Positions 1 through 8,166 of a stretch of 64,000 bases of DNA are shown piece after piece; position 1 is the stretch's first letter; the number at the start of each line of letters is the position of its first letter. The DNA is taken from contig JANWWL010000005.1 of assembly GCA_025056155.1 (NCBI GenBank), positions 186,001-250,000 on the forward strand. The letters run 5' to 3'. The stretch is from Sphingomonadaceae bacterium. Lineage in GTDB: Bacteria; Pseudomonadota; Alphaproteobacteria; Sphingomonadales; Sphingomonadaceae. Position numbers and translations under genes: made by a program. The notes beneath the pieces are model-generated. The model was not told the origin of the DNA. It saw nothing but the letters and a program-made list of their open reading frames with translations, and ran no database searches.

Positions 1-531
1 GCAGGTGACACGGTGCTGGTGCAGGGCACGGGCGGGGTGTCGGTGTTCGCGCTTCAGTTCGCCAAGGCCATGGGGGCCACCGTGATCGCCACGTCGTCGT
101 CGGAGGCCAAGCTCGAGCGGCTTAAAGCGCTGGGGGCCGATCACGTCCTCAACTATCGCACGACGCCGGGCTGGGGGGCCAAGGCGGCCGAACTCGCCGG
201 AGGCGGGGTGGACCATGTGGTCGAGGTGGGAGGCCCCGGCACCCTGCCCGAGTCCATCACCGCCGTGCGGGTGGGGGGGCACATCTCGCTCATCGGCGTG
301 CTCACCGGTTATGCGGGCCCGGTGCCCACCGTGCAGCTGATGGCCAAGCAGGTGCGCCTGATCGGCATCACCGTGGGCACCCGTCGCGACCAGCTCGACA
401 TGATCCGGGCGGTCGAAGCGACGGGGCTTCGCCCCGTGATCGACCGGCACTTCCCGCTGGCCGAACTGGGGGCCGCCTTCCGCCACCAGGAATCGGGCGC
501 CCACTTCGGCAAGATCGTGGTGGACATCTAG
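1..531 (+). CDS. Zinc-binding-type MDR alcohol dehydrogenase / quinone reductase, C-terminal part
   Basis: The frame enters from outside the window (first codon GCA) and ends with TAG at 529-531, so only the last 176 residues are present. The visible part is the NAD(P)-binding Rossmann domain of a medium-chain dehydrogenase/reductase. The glycine-rich turn reads GTGGVS, followed by the AKAMGATVIATSSS strand-helix and the KLERLKALGADHVLNY segment that typically follows the cofactor-binding strand. The end GAHFGKIVVDI is the usual terminus of this family. The N-terminal catalytic domain, which would show whether zinc is bound, is missing. Substrate cannot be assigned. A DsbA-like gene starts three bases after the stop, suggesting cotranscription. 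Confidence 0.9.
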   Translation, partial: AGDTVLVQGTGGVSVFALQFAKAMGATVIATSSSEAKLERLKALGADHVLNYRTTPGWGAKAAELAGGGVDHVVEVGGPGTLPESITAVRVGGHISLIGVLTGYAGPVPTVQLMAKQVRLIGITVGTRRDQLDMIRAVEATGLRPVIDRHFPLAELGAAFRHQESGAHFGKIVVDI

Positions 532-534
532 GCC

Positions 535-1191
535 ATGGCCCGACCGGCGCTGGCGGTCGACGTCGTTTCGGACATGGTATGCCCTTGGTGCCGCATCGGC
601 TGGGCCCAGCTCGCAAGGGCGCTGAACGACCTGGGCGTCGAGGCCACGGTCCGCTGGCGACCCTTCCGGCTGGCCCCCGACGCGCCCGAGGAGGAGGGCG
701 AGGCGATCGAGGCCTATCTGCAGCGCCGCTACGGCCCGGACGCCGCGGTGCCCGCCGCCGGGCGGGCCACCTTGCGCGCCTTGGCGGAAGAGGCTGGCGT
801 TCCCTTCCTCCACGGCGTTCGCCTGAGGATGTGGAACACGGCGCGCGCCCACCGCCTGCTCTGGTGGGCAGCCCCCTCGGGCCGGCAGACGCGCCTTGCC
901 GAAGCGCTGTTCGAAGCCCACTTCGACCGCGGTGCGCGGCTGTCGGACCCGGCCGTGCTCGTCGCCGCGGCCGAGGCCGCCGGGCTCGACCCCGATGCCG
1001 CAGCCCGGGCGCTGCAGGATCCGGCCGTTGCGGCGGCCGTCGCGGCGAGCGAACGGCACGCTCGCGCCAGCGGCGTGGCGGGCGTGCCCACCTTCGTGTT
1101 CGACGGACGGCTCGCCGTGGTGGGCGCGCAAGGCCCCGCCACCTTCACCCGCCTGATCGCGCGCTGGCTCGAGCGGCGCCCCAGCCCCTAG
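535..1191 (+). CDS. DsbA family oxidoreductase (FrnE / 2-hydroxychromene-2-carboxylate isomerase-like)
   Basis: 218 residues, usual size for the FrnE-type DsbA family. A thioredoxin-fold strand leads into the redox motif CPWC at residues 16-19, and a cis-proline loop (GVPTFVF) with an all-helical insertion between them completes the fold. There is no signal peptide, so the protein is probably cytoplasmic, unlike periplasmic DsbA. Family members act as thiol-disulfide oxidoreductases or use glutathione for isomerisation; the substrate here is unknown. ATG follows the preceding stop by three bases. Its TAG stop shares the palindrome CTAG (1188-1191) with the stop of the convergent MaoC-like gene. 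Confidence 0.9.
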   Translation: MARPALAVDVVSDMVCPWCRIGWAQLARALNDLGVEATVRWRPFRLAPDAPEEEGEAIEAYLQRRYGPDAAVPAAGRATLRALAEEAGVPFLHGVRLRMWNTARAHRLLWWAAPSGRQTRLAEALFEAHFDRGARLSDPAVLVAAAEAAGLDPDAAARALQDPAVAAAVAASERHARASGVAGVPTFVFDGRLAVVGAQGPATFTRLIARWLERRPSP

Positions 1192-1676
1192 CCGCGGCCC
1201 GCCACCAGCCGCTTCACCTCATACGAGAGCACCTTCTCGCCGCGCTGATTGTAGACGGTCACGAACTGCGTGACGACCGCGCGCCCGCCCTTGGACGTCG
1301 GGCGGATGTCGCGGATCTCGAGCGTCGCCCAGATGGAGTCGCCCACGCGGACGGGGGCGTGGGCGAACGTGTGGATCTCGAGCAGGGCGAGCCCCACGCC
1401 CTGGATGACCGACTGGAACAGCATCCCTTCGACGAGGCCTTGCGTGAGCGCCGCCGGCACCAGCCGACCGTCGATGGCCCGACCGGGATACGCGGCGTCG
1501 ATGAAGATGGCCTCGAGCATGCCGGTCACCGAGATGAAGTTGATGAGGTCGGCCTCGGTGATGGTGCGCCGCAACGTGCGGCCCACGAGGCCCGGCCTCA
1601 GCTCGTCCCAGGTGGGCCCTTTGCCCAGCACCGGTAGGGAGTTGAACAGGTCCACACCGTCCCCCTCATCCGCCAT
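1188..1676 (-). CDS. MaoC-like hotdog protein (acyl-CoA hydratase family) lacking the usual catalytic residues
   Basis: 162 residues from ATG at 1676; an in-frame ATG at 1691 would add five residues. The fold is the MaoC/hydratase-2 hotdog: PGLVGRTLRRTITEADLINF, then a helix, then PVRVGDSIWATLEI and a C-terminal strand with VTVYNQRGEKVL. In active R-specific enoyl-CoA hydratases the segment after the N-terminal strand is G-D-x-N-P-x-H-x-D. Here it reads GMLEAIFID, so the catalytic Asp and His are replaced by Met and Phe. The protein may be a non-catalytic partner subunit or act differently. It overlaps the end of the upstream dehydrogenase gene by 11 bases, which suggests one operon and a shared acyl-CoA pathway. 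Confidence 0.8.
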   Translation of the reverse strand: MADEGDGVDLFNSLPVLGKGPTWDELRPGLVGRTLRRTITEADLINFISVTGMLEAIFIDAAYPGRAIDGRLVPAALTQGLVEGMLFQSVIQGVGLALLEIHTFAHAPVRVGDSIWATLEIRDIRPTSKGGRAVVTQFVTVYNQRGEKVLSYEVKRLVAGRG

Positions 1677-2613
1677 GGGCATCCTCCCCAAGCTGCCGCA
1701 CGAAGTCGGCGGCGTGGCCGGCTCCCCCGAAGGCCAGGCGTCGCTCGGCCAGCCGCCGGGCCCAGACCGCCTCGCCGCCGAAGGCCAGACGCGACTCCTG
1801 CAGGCGGCGGGTGAAGAGCCCGAGGTCGTATTCGTCGGTCATGCCGATGGCGCCGTGCACCTGGTGCAAGATGGCCGCCGCCGCGGCCGCCGCCTGCCCG
1901 GCCCGCACCTTGGCCACCGCGGCCGGTCCCAGGGTGAAGTCCGGCCCCTGGAAGGCGAGGGCGGCGGCCGCCCGCGCGGCGACCGCTTCCGCAGCGGCGC
2001 GGGCCATGTGCTGCTGGATCGCCTGGAACCCGGCGAGGAGCCGGCCGAACTGGCGGCGGGCCGTCACATGAGCCTGGGCCAGGGCGAAGGCCCCCTCGAT
2101 CAAGCCTGCGATCCGTGCCGCCGTCAGGGCGGCGGCGGCGGCCTCCAGGTCGGGGCCGTGCACCTTGGCCAGGGGCGCCCCGGGCTCGAGGACGGTGGCC
2201 GCCCTCGTCCGGAAAGGGTCGGCCCCGCCGGCCTCGATGGGCACCAGGGCCAGCGTGTCGCCCTGGCGCACCACGGCGTGCCGGGCGATCCGGGCCAGGG
2301 GCACGAGGGGCGAAGGAGCCGCCAGCACGGCGAACTGGCCCGCAGGCAGGGCGCCCGGAAACCAGGCCCGGGCCACCACCGTTTCGGCGAAGGGCAGGGG
2401 CAGCAGGTGCCGGCCGGCGGCCAAGGCCAGCGGCAGCAGATCGGGGGGAGCGAGCCCCGCCCCGCCCGCCGCCGCAGGCACCATCAGGTCCAGGAATCCC
2501 GCCTGCACCAGCGCCCGGGCCAGATCGGACGGTGGATCCCCCGCCTCGGCCGCGCGCGCGGCCGCCGGGCCGGCCTCACGAGCGAGCAAGCGCTCGAAGG
2601 CCTCTTCGATCAC
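1666..2613 (-). CDS. Short acyl-CoA dehydrogenase family protein (possible partner subunit)
   Basis: 315 residues with a GTG start at 2613 that overlaps the TGA of the upstream dehydrogenase (2610-2612). Acyl-CoA dehydrogenases are normally about 380-400 residues; this one has a short N-terminal helical part and a reduced middle beta domain. The C-terminal helical domain is clear: ARRQFGRLLAGFQAIQQHMA, then ILHQVHGAIGMTDEYDL, the flavin-contacting segment. The C-terminal GT-S-E-I motif of full-length members is absent. Tandem pairs of one full and one degenerate dehydrogenase are known from heterotetrameric acyl-CoA dehydrogenases of steroid side-chain oxidation (ChsE1-ChsE2 type); by analogy this could pair with the 2610-3764 product. 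That pairing is inference. Confidence 0.8.
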   Translation of the reverse strand: MIEEAFERLLAREAGPAAARAAEAGDPPSDLARALVQAGFLDLMVPAAAGGAGLAPPDLLPLALAAGRHLLPLPFAETVVARAWFPGALPAGQFAVLAAPSPLVPLARIARHAVVRQGDTLALVPIEAGGADPFRTRAATVLEPGAPLAKVHGPDLEAAAAALTAARIAGLIEGAFALAQAHVTARRQFGRLLAGFQAIQQHMARAAAEAVAARAAAALAFQGPDFTLGPAAVAKVRAGQAAAAAAAILHQVHGAIGMTDEYDLGLFTRRLQESRLAFGGEAVWARRLAERRLAFGGAGHAADFVRQLGEDAHGG

Positions 2614-3764
2614 CCGCGCAGCCCCAGCGCACGGGCCGCCATGCCGCGCAGGATTTCGCTGGTACCCCCACGGATCGTGAAGGCGGGCGACAGCTGCAAC
2701 AGGAAGGCCAATGTTTGAACGAGCTCCGGATCGGTGTCCTCCGGGTCCAGGCGGGCCGCGACCGCCCGGGGGATCTCCTGCTCGAGCCGCGTGCCCAGAT
2801 CCTTGAGGACGGCCGCCGCCGTCACCGGAGCCTCGCCGGCGGCCAGCCGGGCGGTGACGGCCACGGCCATGGCCCGCAGCGTGGCCAGATCGGCCAGCAG
2901 CCGGCCCAACAGCTCCTCGCCAGCGGGGTCGGGCCGGCGGGTGAGCGCTGCGGCCAACAGGTCGAGCAGGATGGCCGAAGAGTAGAGCCGTTCGGGCCCT
3001 GCCCGCTCGAACGCGAGCTCGGCGGTCACCTGCGCCCAACCCTCACCCTCCCGGCCCACCAGGGCCTCAGGAGGCAGATGGACGTCGTCGAAGGTCACCT
3101 CGCTGAACTCTTCGTCACCCGTCACCAGGCGGATGGGCCGGATGGTGACGCCGGGTGCCGACAGGTCGATGAGGAACTGCGAGAGGCCGCGCTGGCGGTC
3201 CTCCGAGCCCCCCGAGGTGCGCACCAGCGCGATCATCCAATGGCAGCGGTGCGCCCAGGTGGTCCAGATCTTGCGGCCATCGAGGCGCCAGCCGTCGGGG
3301 CGCCGCTCGGCCCGCGTGGCCACGGCCGCGAGGTCCGAGCCAGCCCCCGGCTCCGACATCCCGATGCAGAAGAAGAGCTGGGCCTTGGCGATGGCGGGCA
3401 GGAAGCGGCGCTTCTGCTCTTCGGTGCCGAAGCGCAGCAGGAGCGGGGCCGACTGCCGGTCGGCGATCCAGTGGGCGGCGACCGGCGCGCCGGCGGCCAG
3501 CAACTCCTCCACCAGCACGAAGCGGTGGAAGGGGCCGAGGCCCGCGCCGCCGTATTCCCTGGGGATGGAAAGGCCCACCCAGCCGCGGGCCGCCAACGCG
3601 CGCGAGAATTCGGGGTCGAAGGCGGTCCAGGTGCGGGCCCGCTCGGCGGCGGGGCGACCGGCGAGCGTCCGGCCCAGGAAGGCCTTCACCTCGGCCCGCA
3701 GCGCTTCGGCCTCGGGCGGGATGCAGGCCGGCGCGAACGAGGCGAGGAGGTTGGCGAGCGCCAT
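2610..3764 (-). CDS. Acyl-CoA dehydrogenase
   Basis: 384 residues, full family length. It should catalyse FAD-dependent alpha,beta-dehydrogenation of an acyl-CoA thioester. Signatures include the N-terminal helical domain with IPREYGGAGLGPF, the middle-domain FAD motif FCIGMSEPGAGSDLA (about residue 130), the IWTTWAHRC strand and the C-terminal FTIRGGTSEILRGM. The residue before the C-terminal GT is Gly rather than Glu, so the base may sit elsewhere, as in isovaleryl- and long-chain-type enzymes. It is the first gene of a three-gene minus-strand unit (this gene, the short dehydrogenase, the MaoC-like gene) with overlapping junctions. It faces an enoyl-CoA hydratase gene across a 113-base divergent promoter region. 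Confidence 0.92.
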   Translation of the reverse strand: MALANLLASFAPACIPPEAEALRAEVKAFLGRTLAGRPAAERARTWTAFDPEFSRALAARGWVGLSIPREYGGAGLGPFHRFVLVEELLAAGAPVAAHWIADRQSAPLLLRFGTEEQKRRFLPAIAKAQLFFCIGMSEPGAGSDLAAVATRAERRPDGWRLDGRKIWTTWAHRCHWMIALVRTSGGSEDRQRGLSQFLIDLSAPGVTIRPIRLVTGDEEFSEVTFDDVHLPPEALVGREGEGWAQVTAELAFERAGPERLYSSAILLDLLAAALTRRPDPAGEELLGRLLADLATLRAMAVAVTARLAAGEAPVTAAAVLKDLGTRLEQEIPRAVAARLDPEDTDPELVQTLAFLLQLSPAFTIRGGTSEILRGMAARALGLRG

Positions 3765-3877
3765 CCCGCCGCCGGAACAGCCGGCGCGGCGGCTGGCAAG
3801 CGGGAAAAAAGCGCAGGGGGAAGACCCCGTTGCTGCCGCGGCCGGCCACGGCCTATGGGCGCACCTCGGGAGGGACC

Positions 3878-4675
3878 ATGCGCACGCTGGCCGACTACAC
3901 GCGCTTCCGCTTCCGGCGCGACGGGCGGATCCTGGTCGCGCCCATCGCCGCCCCCGGGCCGGTCAACGCGGTCGACGCCGTCCTCCACGAGGAGCTGGCG
4001 CACCTGTTCGACACGTTGGCCCGGGATCCCGAATCCGACCTCGTCGTGCTGACGGGCGAGGGTCGCGCCTTCTCGGCCGGGGGCGACTTCGCCTGGTTCC
4101 AGGAGCAGGTGCGCGAGCCGGCCCGCTTCCGTGCGCTGGTGCCCGACGCACGGCGGATCGTCACGTCGCTGCTCGACTGCGACAAGCCCGTCATCTGCCG
4201 GCTGAACGGGCCGGCCGCCGGGCTGGGCGCCACGATCGCCCTGCTCTGCGACGTGATCGTGGCCGACGAGACGGCCCGAATCGGCGATCCGCACGTGAAG
4301 GTGGGCCTGGTGGCGGGCGACGGCGGGGCCATCCTGTGGCCCCAGCTCGTGGGTTTCGTGCGCGCCAAGGAATGGCTGCTCACGGGCGACCTGATGACCG
4401 CGGCCGAAGCCGCCCGCATCGGCCTCGTGAACTATGCCGTGCCCGCCGACCAGCTGGACGCCAAGGTGGCCGAAGTCGCCGCCCGGATTCTCGCCAACCC
4501 CCGCTGGGCGGTGCGCTGGACGAAGACGGTCGTCAACCAGCCGCTCAAGGCGCTGGTGGCGCAGATGATGGATTCGAGCCTGGCCCACGAGCTGCTGTCC
4601 AACCTGACGGCCGACCGCGCGGAGGCCGTGGCGGCCCTGGTGGCCAGGCGCCCACCCCGTTTCACCGGTGAATGA
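3878..4675 (+). CDS. Enoyl-CoA hydratase/isomerase family protein
   Basis: 265 residues, normal for the crotonase fold. ATG at 3878 is preceded by a purine-rich site (GGGAGGGA); the frame is open further upstream but without homology. The oxyanion-hole segment FSAGGDFAWF follows the LVVLTGEGRA strand, and the second glycine-rich helix (NGPAAGLGATIALLCDV) is present. The downstream segment GDPHVKVGLVAGDGGAILWPQL matches crotonases. The protein would hydrate a trans-2-enoyl-CoA produced by the neighbouring dehydrogenases, or isomerise a related thioester. Its TGA overlaps the ATG of the next dehydrogenase (ATGA), showing translational coupling. Confidence 0.92.
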   Translation: MRTLADYTRFRFRRDGRILVAPIAAPGPVNAVDAVLHEELAHLFDTLARDPESDLVVLTGEGRAFSAGGDFAWFQEQVREPARFRALVPDARRIVTSLLDCDKPVICRLNGPAAGLGATIALLCDVIVADETARIGDPHVKVGLVAGDGGAILWPQLVGFVRAKEWLLTGDLMTAAEAARIGLVNYAVPADQLDAKVAEVAARILANPRWAVRWTKTVVNQPLKALVAQMMDSSLAHELLSNLTADRAEAVAALVARRPPRFTGE

Positions 4676-5841
4676 CGGATCCGCTGCCCGTCCCTGAAGA
4701 GCCGGACCACGTCGGGCGGATCCGGGCGACGGTGGCCCGCTTCGTGGCCGACCATTGTCCGCCCGCGGCGCGTCGCGCCTGGGACCAGGCGATGACCTGG
4801 CCGCGCGAAGTGTGGGCGGCTTTCCGCGCGCTGGGCTTCACGGCCCTGACCGTGCCGCCCGAGCATGGCGGCACCGGAGTCGACATCCCTGCGGCGCTGG
4901 CTGTCGTGGAGGAGCTGTCCCGCGCGGGGCCGTTCCTGGCCGGCCCCTACATCCATGCGGCCTTCTACGGCGGCCTGAACCTGGCCGAGAACGGCTCGGC
5001 CGAGCAGAAGGCCCATTGGCTTCCGCGCCTGGCGCGCGGCGAGGCGTTCCTGGCCTACGGCCTGTCCGAGCCGGACGTGGGCGGCGACCTGGCCAGCGTA
5101 ACCACCCGGGCCGAGCGCGACGGCGACTCCATCCGAGTGACCGGGGTCAAACGCTGGTGCACCGGGGCGGATTGGGCCGACGCCATCTTGACGCTCGTGC
5201 GCTCCGGGCCGGCCAATGAGCGAAAGCGGAACCTGAGCTTCCTGTTGATCCCGGCCGATGCCCGCGGCGTGCGGCTGAGCCCGCTGGCGCACGCCAACCT
5301 GCGGTATTCGGGCAGCTTCGACGTCGTGTTCGACGACGTGCGGGTGCCCGAAGGTGCCGTCTTGGGCGGACCATCAATGTGGAACCGGGGGTGGGAGCAG
5401 CTCGTCGGCCGGGCGCTGGCGGTCGAGCGGCTCGAGATTGCGGCGGTGGCGCTGGGGATGGCCCGCGCCGCGCTCGACGAAGCGCTGGCCTACGCCCGGC
5501 AGCGCGTGCAGTTCGGCCAGCCCATCGCCCGGCATCAGGCCATCCGCCACCGCCTGGCCGACGCCGCCGCGCGGCTTGCGGCCGCGCGGGCGATCCTGGC
5601 GGCAGCCGCCCGCGCCGTGCAGGCAGGCCAGGACGGCGGGCTGTTCACTTCGATGGCCAAGCTGTTCGTGACTGAGACGGCGCTCGAAGTCGGCCTGGCC
5701 TGCCAGCGGGTGCTGGGGGCCTACGGTCTTTCCGACGGGTTCGACATGGAACGCAACGTGCGGGATTTGTTGGGCATGCCCATCGTGGGGGGATCGTCGG
5801 ACATGCAACGCAACAACGTCGCCGCGCTCTTGGGGCTGTAG
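4672..5841 (+). CDS. Acyl-CoA dehydrogenase
   Basis: 389 residues, full-length acyl-CoA dehydrogenase. The N-terminal segment LTVPPEHGGTGVDIPAAL, the FAD-binding middle motif AYGLSEPDVGGDLASV and the helical C-terminal domain with YARQRVQFGQPIARHQAI are all present. The C-terminal motif reads IVGGSSDMQRNNVAALLGL, with Ser in place of the usual Thr of GGT-S-E. Two consecutive genes of this superfamily follow each other (the next starts three bases after this stop). With the upstream hydratase this forms a plus-strand beta-oxidation-like unit. The natural acyl-CoA is not evident. Confidence 0.92.
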   Translation: MTDPLPVPEEPDHVGRIRATVARFVADHCPPAARRAWDQAMTWPREVWAAFRALGFTALTVPPEHGGTGVDIPAALAVVEELSRAGPFLAGPYIHAAFYGGLNLAENGSAEQKAHWLPRLARGEAFLAYGLSEPDVGGDLASVTTRAERDGDSIRVTGVKRWCTGADWADAILTLVRSGPANERKRNLSFLLIPADARGVRLSPLAHANLRYSGSFDVVFDDVRVPEGAVLGGPSMWNRGWEQLVGRALAVERLEIAAVALGMARAALDEALAYARQRVQFGQPIARHQAIRHRLADAAARLAAARAILAAAARAVQAGQDGGLFTSMAKLFVTETALEVGLACQRVLGAYGLSDGFDMERNVRDLLGMPIVGGSSDMQRNNVAALLGL

Positions 5842-5844
5842 GCC

Positions 5845-7002
5845 GTGGCAACGCTTCCCTGCCCGTTGGCCGCCGCCCGGGATTTGGTGCCTGTCGTGGC
5901 TCGGCGCGCGGCCGAGAGCGAGGCGGCCCGCCGCCTGCCGGCCGACCTGGCCGCCACCATGGCCGAGGCCGGCCTGTTCCGGCTGGTGGTGCCTAAGAGC
6001 CTCGACGGGCACGAGGCCCATCCCGCGGTCATGGTGGAGACGATCGAGGCCGTGGCCCGTGGCGATGCGTCGGCGGCCTGGTGCCTGATGATCGGGGCCA
6101 CCACAGCGCTGATCGCGGCCTATTTGCCGCGTCACCACGCCGAGGCCGTGCTGGGCGACCGGCGGACGATCACGGGCGGGGTGTTCGCTCCGCTGGGCCG
6201 CGCCGAGCGGGAGGACGGCGGCTATCGCGTCGCTGGGCGCTGGGCCTGGGCGTCGGGCTCGGCCAACTGCGCTTGGCTCGTAGGCGGGGCGGTCCTCCAC
6301 GACGGCGGTCGGCCCGAGATGGATGCCGAGGGGCGACCCCGGCACCGGATGATGGTGTTCCAGCGCGACCAGGTGGAGCTCATCGACACGTGGCACGCGG
6401 CAGGTCTTAGAGGCACGGGCTCGGGCGACATGGCCGTGCGCGACCAGTGGATCCCGGCCGACCGAACCGTCTCGCTTCTGACCGACACCCCGCGCGAGCC
6501 AGGCCCTCTCTACCGCTTCCCGGCCTTCGGGCTCCTGGCCCTGGGCATCGCGGCCGTGGCGTCGGGGAACGCGCGGGCCGCGCTCGACGAAGCCGCCGAG
6601 GCCACCCGCGCGCGCCGCGCTCCGGGCACGGGCCGGGCCGTCGTCGAACGGGCAACGGTGCAGGCCGCCTTCGCCGAGGCCGAGGCGGCCCTGCACGCGG
6701 CTCAGGCGGGCCTGCGCGAGGCCGTCGCGGCGGCTTGGGCCGAGGCGGAAGCCGGCGCGCTGCGCCCCACCACCCGGGCGCGCCTGCGGCTACAGGCCAC
6801 GCACCTCGCCCGCACGGCCGCCCATGCCGTCAGGATGGCCTGGGACCTGGCGGGCGGTGGGGCCCTTTACGACTCGAGCCCGCTTCAGCGGCGCTTCCGC
6901 GATGCCCACGCCATCACGCAACACATCATGGTGCAGCCCGCCACCTGGGAGGCGACGGGACGCATCCTGCTGGGTCTGCCGGCCGACCTGTCGCAGATCT
7001 GA
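5845..7002 (+). CDS. Acyl-CoA dehydrogenase-fold protein, probable flavin-dependent monooxygenase type
   Basis: 385 residues with a GTG start three bases after the preceding stop. The sequence follows the acyl-CoA dehydrogenase-like flavin monooxygenase group (HsaA/hydroxylase type): N-terminal LPADLAATMAEAGLFRLVVP, the ARGDASAAWCLMIGATT helix, a middle-domain GRWAWASGSANCAWL stretch typical of this group, and a C-terminal dimerisation domain with GGGALYDSSPLQRRFRDAHA. Such proteins usually use reduced flavin from a separate reductase to hydroxylate a substrate, but some act as dehydrogenases. No reductase gene lies nearby. It is the last gene of the plus-strand acyl-CoA unit. Confidence 0.85.
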   Translation: MATLPCPLAAARDLVPVVARRAAESEAARRLPADLAATMAEAGLFRLVVPKSLDGHEAHPAVMVETIEAVARGDASAAWCLMIGATTALIAAYLPRHHAEAVLGDRRTITGGVFAPLGRAEREDGGYRVAGRWAWASGSANCAWLVGGAVLHDGGRPEMDAEGRPRHRMMVFQRDQVELIDTWHAAGLRGTGSGDMAVRDQWIPADRTVSLLTDTPREPGPLYRFPAFGLLALGIAAVASGNARAALDEAAEATRARRAPGTGRAVVERATVQAAFAEAEAALHAAQAGLREAVAAAWAEAEAGALRPTTRARLRLQATHLARTAAHAVRMAWDLAGGGALYDSSPLQRRFRDAHAITQHIMVQPATWEATGRILLGLPADLSQI

Positions 7003-7068
7003 CGTTCCCGCCGCCCTGGGCGGGACGCCGCTTGCCACCATGGCGGCCTGGACCCATAGGCCGAAAGC

Positions 7069-8166
7069 ATGGCGGACCGGGACGCGGAACTCCTCCCCGT
7101 AGCCGCGCCGCCGGCGCCCGTCCGGCCTGTCGTGGGGCGGGGTCGCGGCCCCGACCCGCAGCGCCTGGGGGTCGTTATCGTCAACTTCCGGCAGTCGGAC
7201 GCCACGGTCGAGTGCCTGGAATCCCTGCTGCGCATCCCCGGTGGCTTCCGGGTGGTGGTCGTGGACAACGGGTCGGCCGACGGCTCGGTCGAGCGGCTGA
7301 GGGCCTGGGCCCGGGGCGACCAGCCGCCGCCCGTCGTCTCGGGCCCGCTCGCCCGGCTGTCGCAACCGCCGGTGCCCAAGCCCTTGGCGCTGGCCGAGCC
7401 GGCCGCGGGCGAGGTGGGCCAAGGGCCCGTTCCCCGCCTGTCGCTCATCGCCTCGCCCAAGAACCTCGGCTTCGCCGGGGGGAACAACCTTGCAACCCGC
7501 TTCCTGCTGGGCGATCCCGCGGTCGATCGGATCTGGTATCTCAACAACGACACGGTGGTGGAGCCCACCGCCGTCGACCAGGTGCTGCGCACCTTCGAGA
7601 CCGATCCCCGCATCGGCATGGTGGGCACGCAAGTCCGCTTCTACCATGCGCCGCGGCGGCTCCAGGCCCTCAACGGCATGACGTTCCGGCGGCTCACGGG
7701 CGACGGCGTTCCGATCCACGGCGGCCGCTCGGTGAGTGAACCGTTCGACCCCAAGCAGGTGGTCGACCGCACGAGCTTCGTGCTGGGGGCCTCGCTGGCG
7801 GTCAGCCGCGCCTTTCTTCAAACCGTGGGTCTCATGTCCGAGCGCTACTTCCTCTACTATGAGGAGATGGACTGGGCCGCGCGCAACCGGGGCCGGTTTC
7901 GCATCGGCTTCGCCCGCGGGGCCATCGTCTATCACAAGCACGGGGGGTCGATCGGCTCCTCGTCGGTCAGAGGCGGCCGGTCGGCGCTCGCCGAACACTA
8001 CATGCTCAAGAGCCGCCTGCGTTACTACCTGGCCCACGACCCGCTACTGCTGCCGATCGTGTGGACCCGGGGCTGGCTGCAAACCGGCGTGCGCCTGGCC
8101 CGTGGCCAGCCGGCCAAGGCGGTCGCGATGCTGCGCGCCCTGTTCTTCAGGCCCTGGCGCGACTGA
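7069..8166 (+). CDS. Glycosyltransferase family 2 (rhamnosyltransferase-like)
   Basis: 365 residues. After a proline-rich N-terminal tail of about 30 residues the GT-A domain begins with LGVVIVNFRQSDATVECLES, then VVVDNGSADGSVE (nucleotide-binding Asp). The acceptor-side metal motif sits in YLNNDTVVEP, and the GASLAVSRAF and YYEEMDWAAR motifs follow in the order seen in dTDP-rhamnosyl transferases of polysaccharide synthesis. An insertion of about 40 residues rich in Pro and Ala lies between the first two motifs. ATG at 7069 follows a 66-base gap. The last 123 bases overlap the convergent SGNH gene. It is cytoplasmic or membrane-associated, and the sugar is unknown. Confidence 0.9.
   Translation: MADRDAELLPVAAPPAPVRPVVGRGRGPDPQRLGVVIVNFRQSDATVECLESLLRIPGGFRVVVVDNGSADGSVERLRAWARGDQPPPVVSGPLARLSQPPVPKPLALAEPAAGEVGQGPVPRLSLIASPKNLGFAGGNNLATRFLLGDPAVDRIWYLNNDTVVEPTAVDQVLRTFETDPRIGMVGTQVRFYHAPRRLQALNGMTFRRLTGDGVPIHGGRSVSEPFDPKQVVDRTSFVLGASLAVSRAFLQTVGLMSERYFLYYEEMDWAARNRGRFRIGFARGAIVYHKHGGSIGSSSVRGGRSALAEHYMLKSRLRYYLAHDPLLLPIVWTRGWLQTGVRLARGQPAKAVAMLRALFFRPWRD

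Noticed and set aside
3812-3817. A6 run between divergent genes as a terminator or slippage site
   Set aside because: It lies in a divergent promoter gap, with no hairpin next to it and no coding frame across it.
2115-4052. 645-codon open frame on the plus strand
   Set aside because: Pro/Arg/Gly-rich composition with no domain; it is the antisense of two acyl-CoA dehydrogenase genes in high-G+C DNA.
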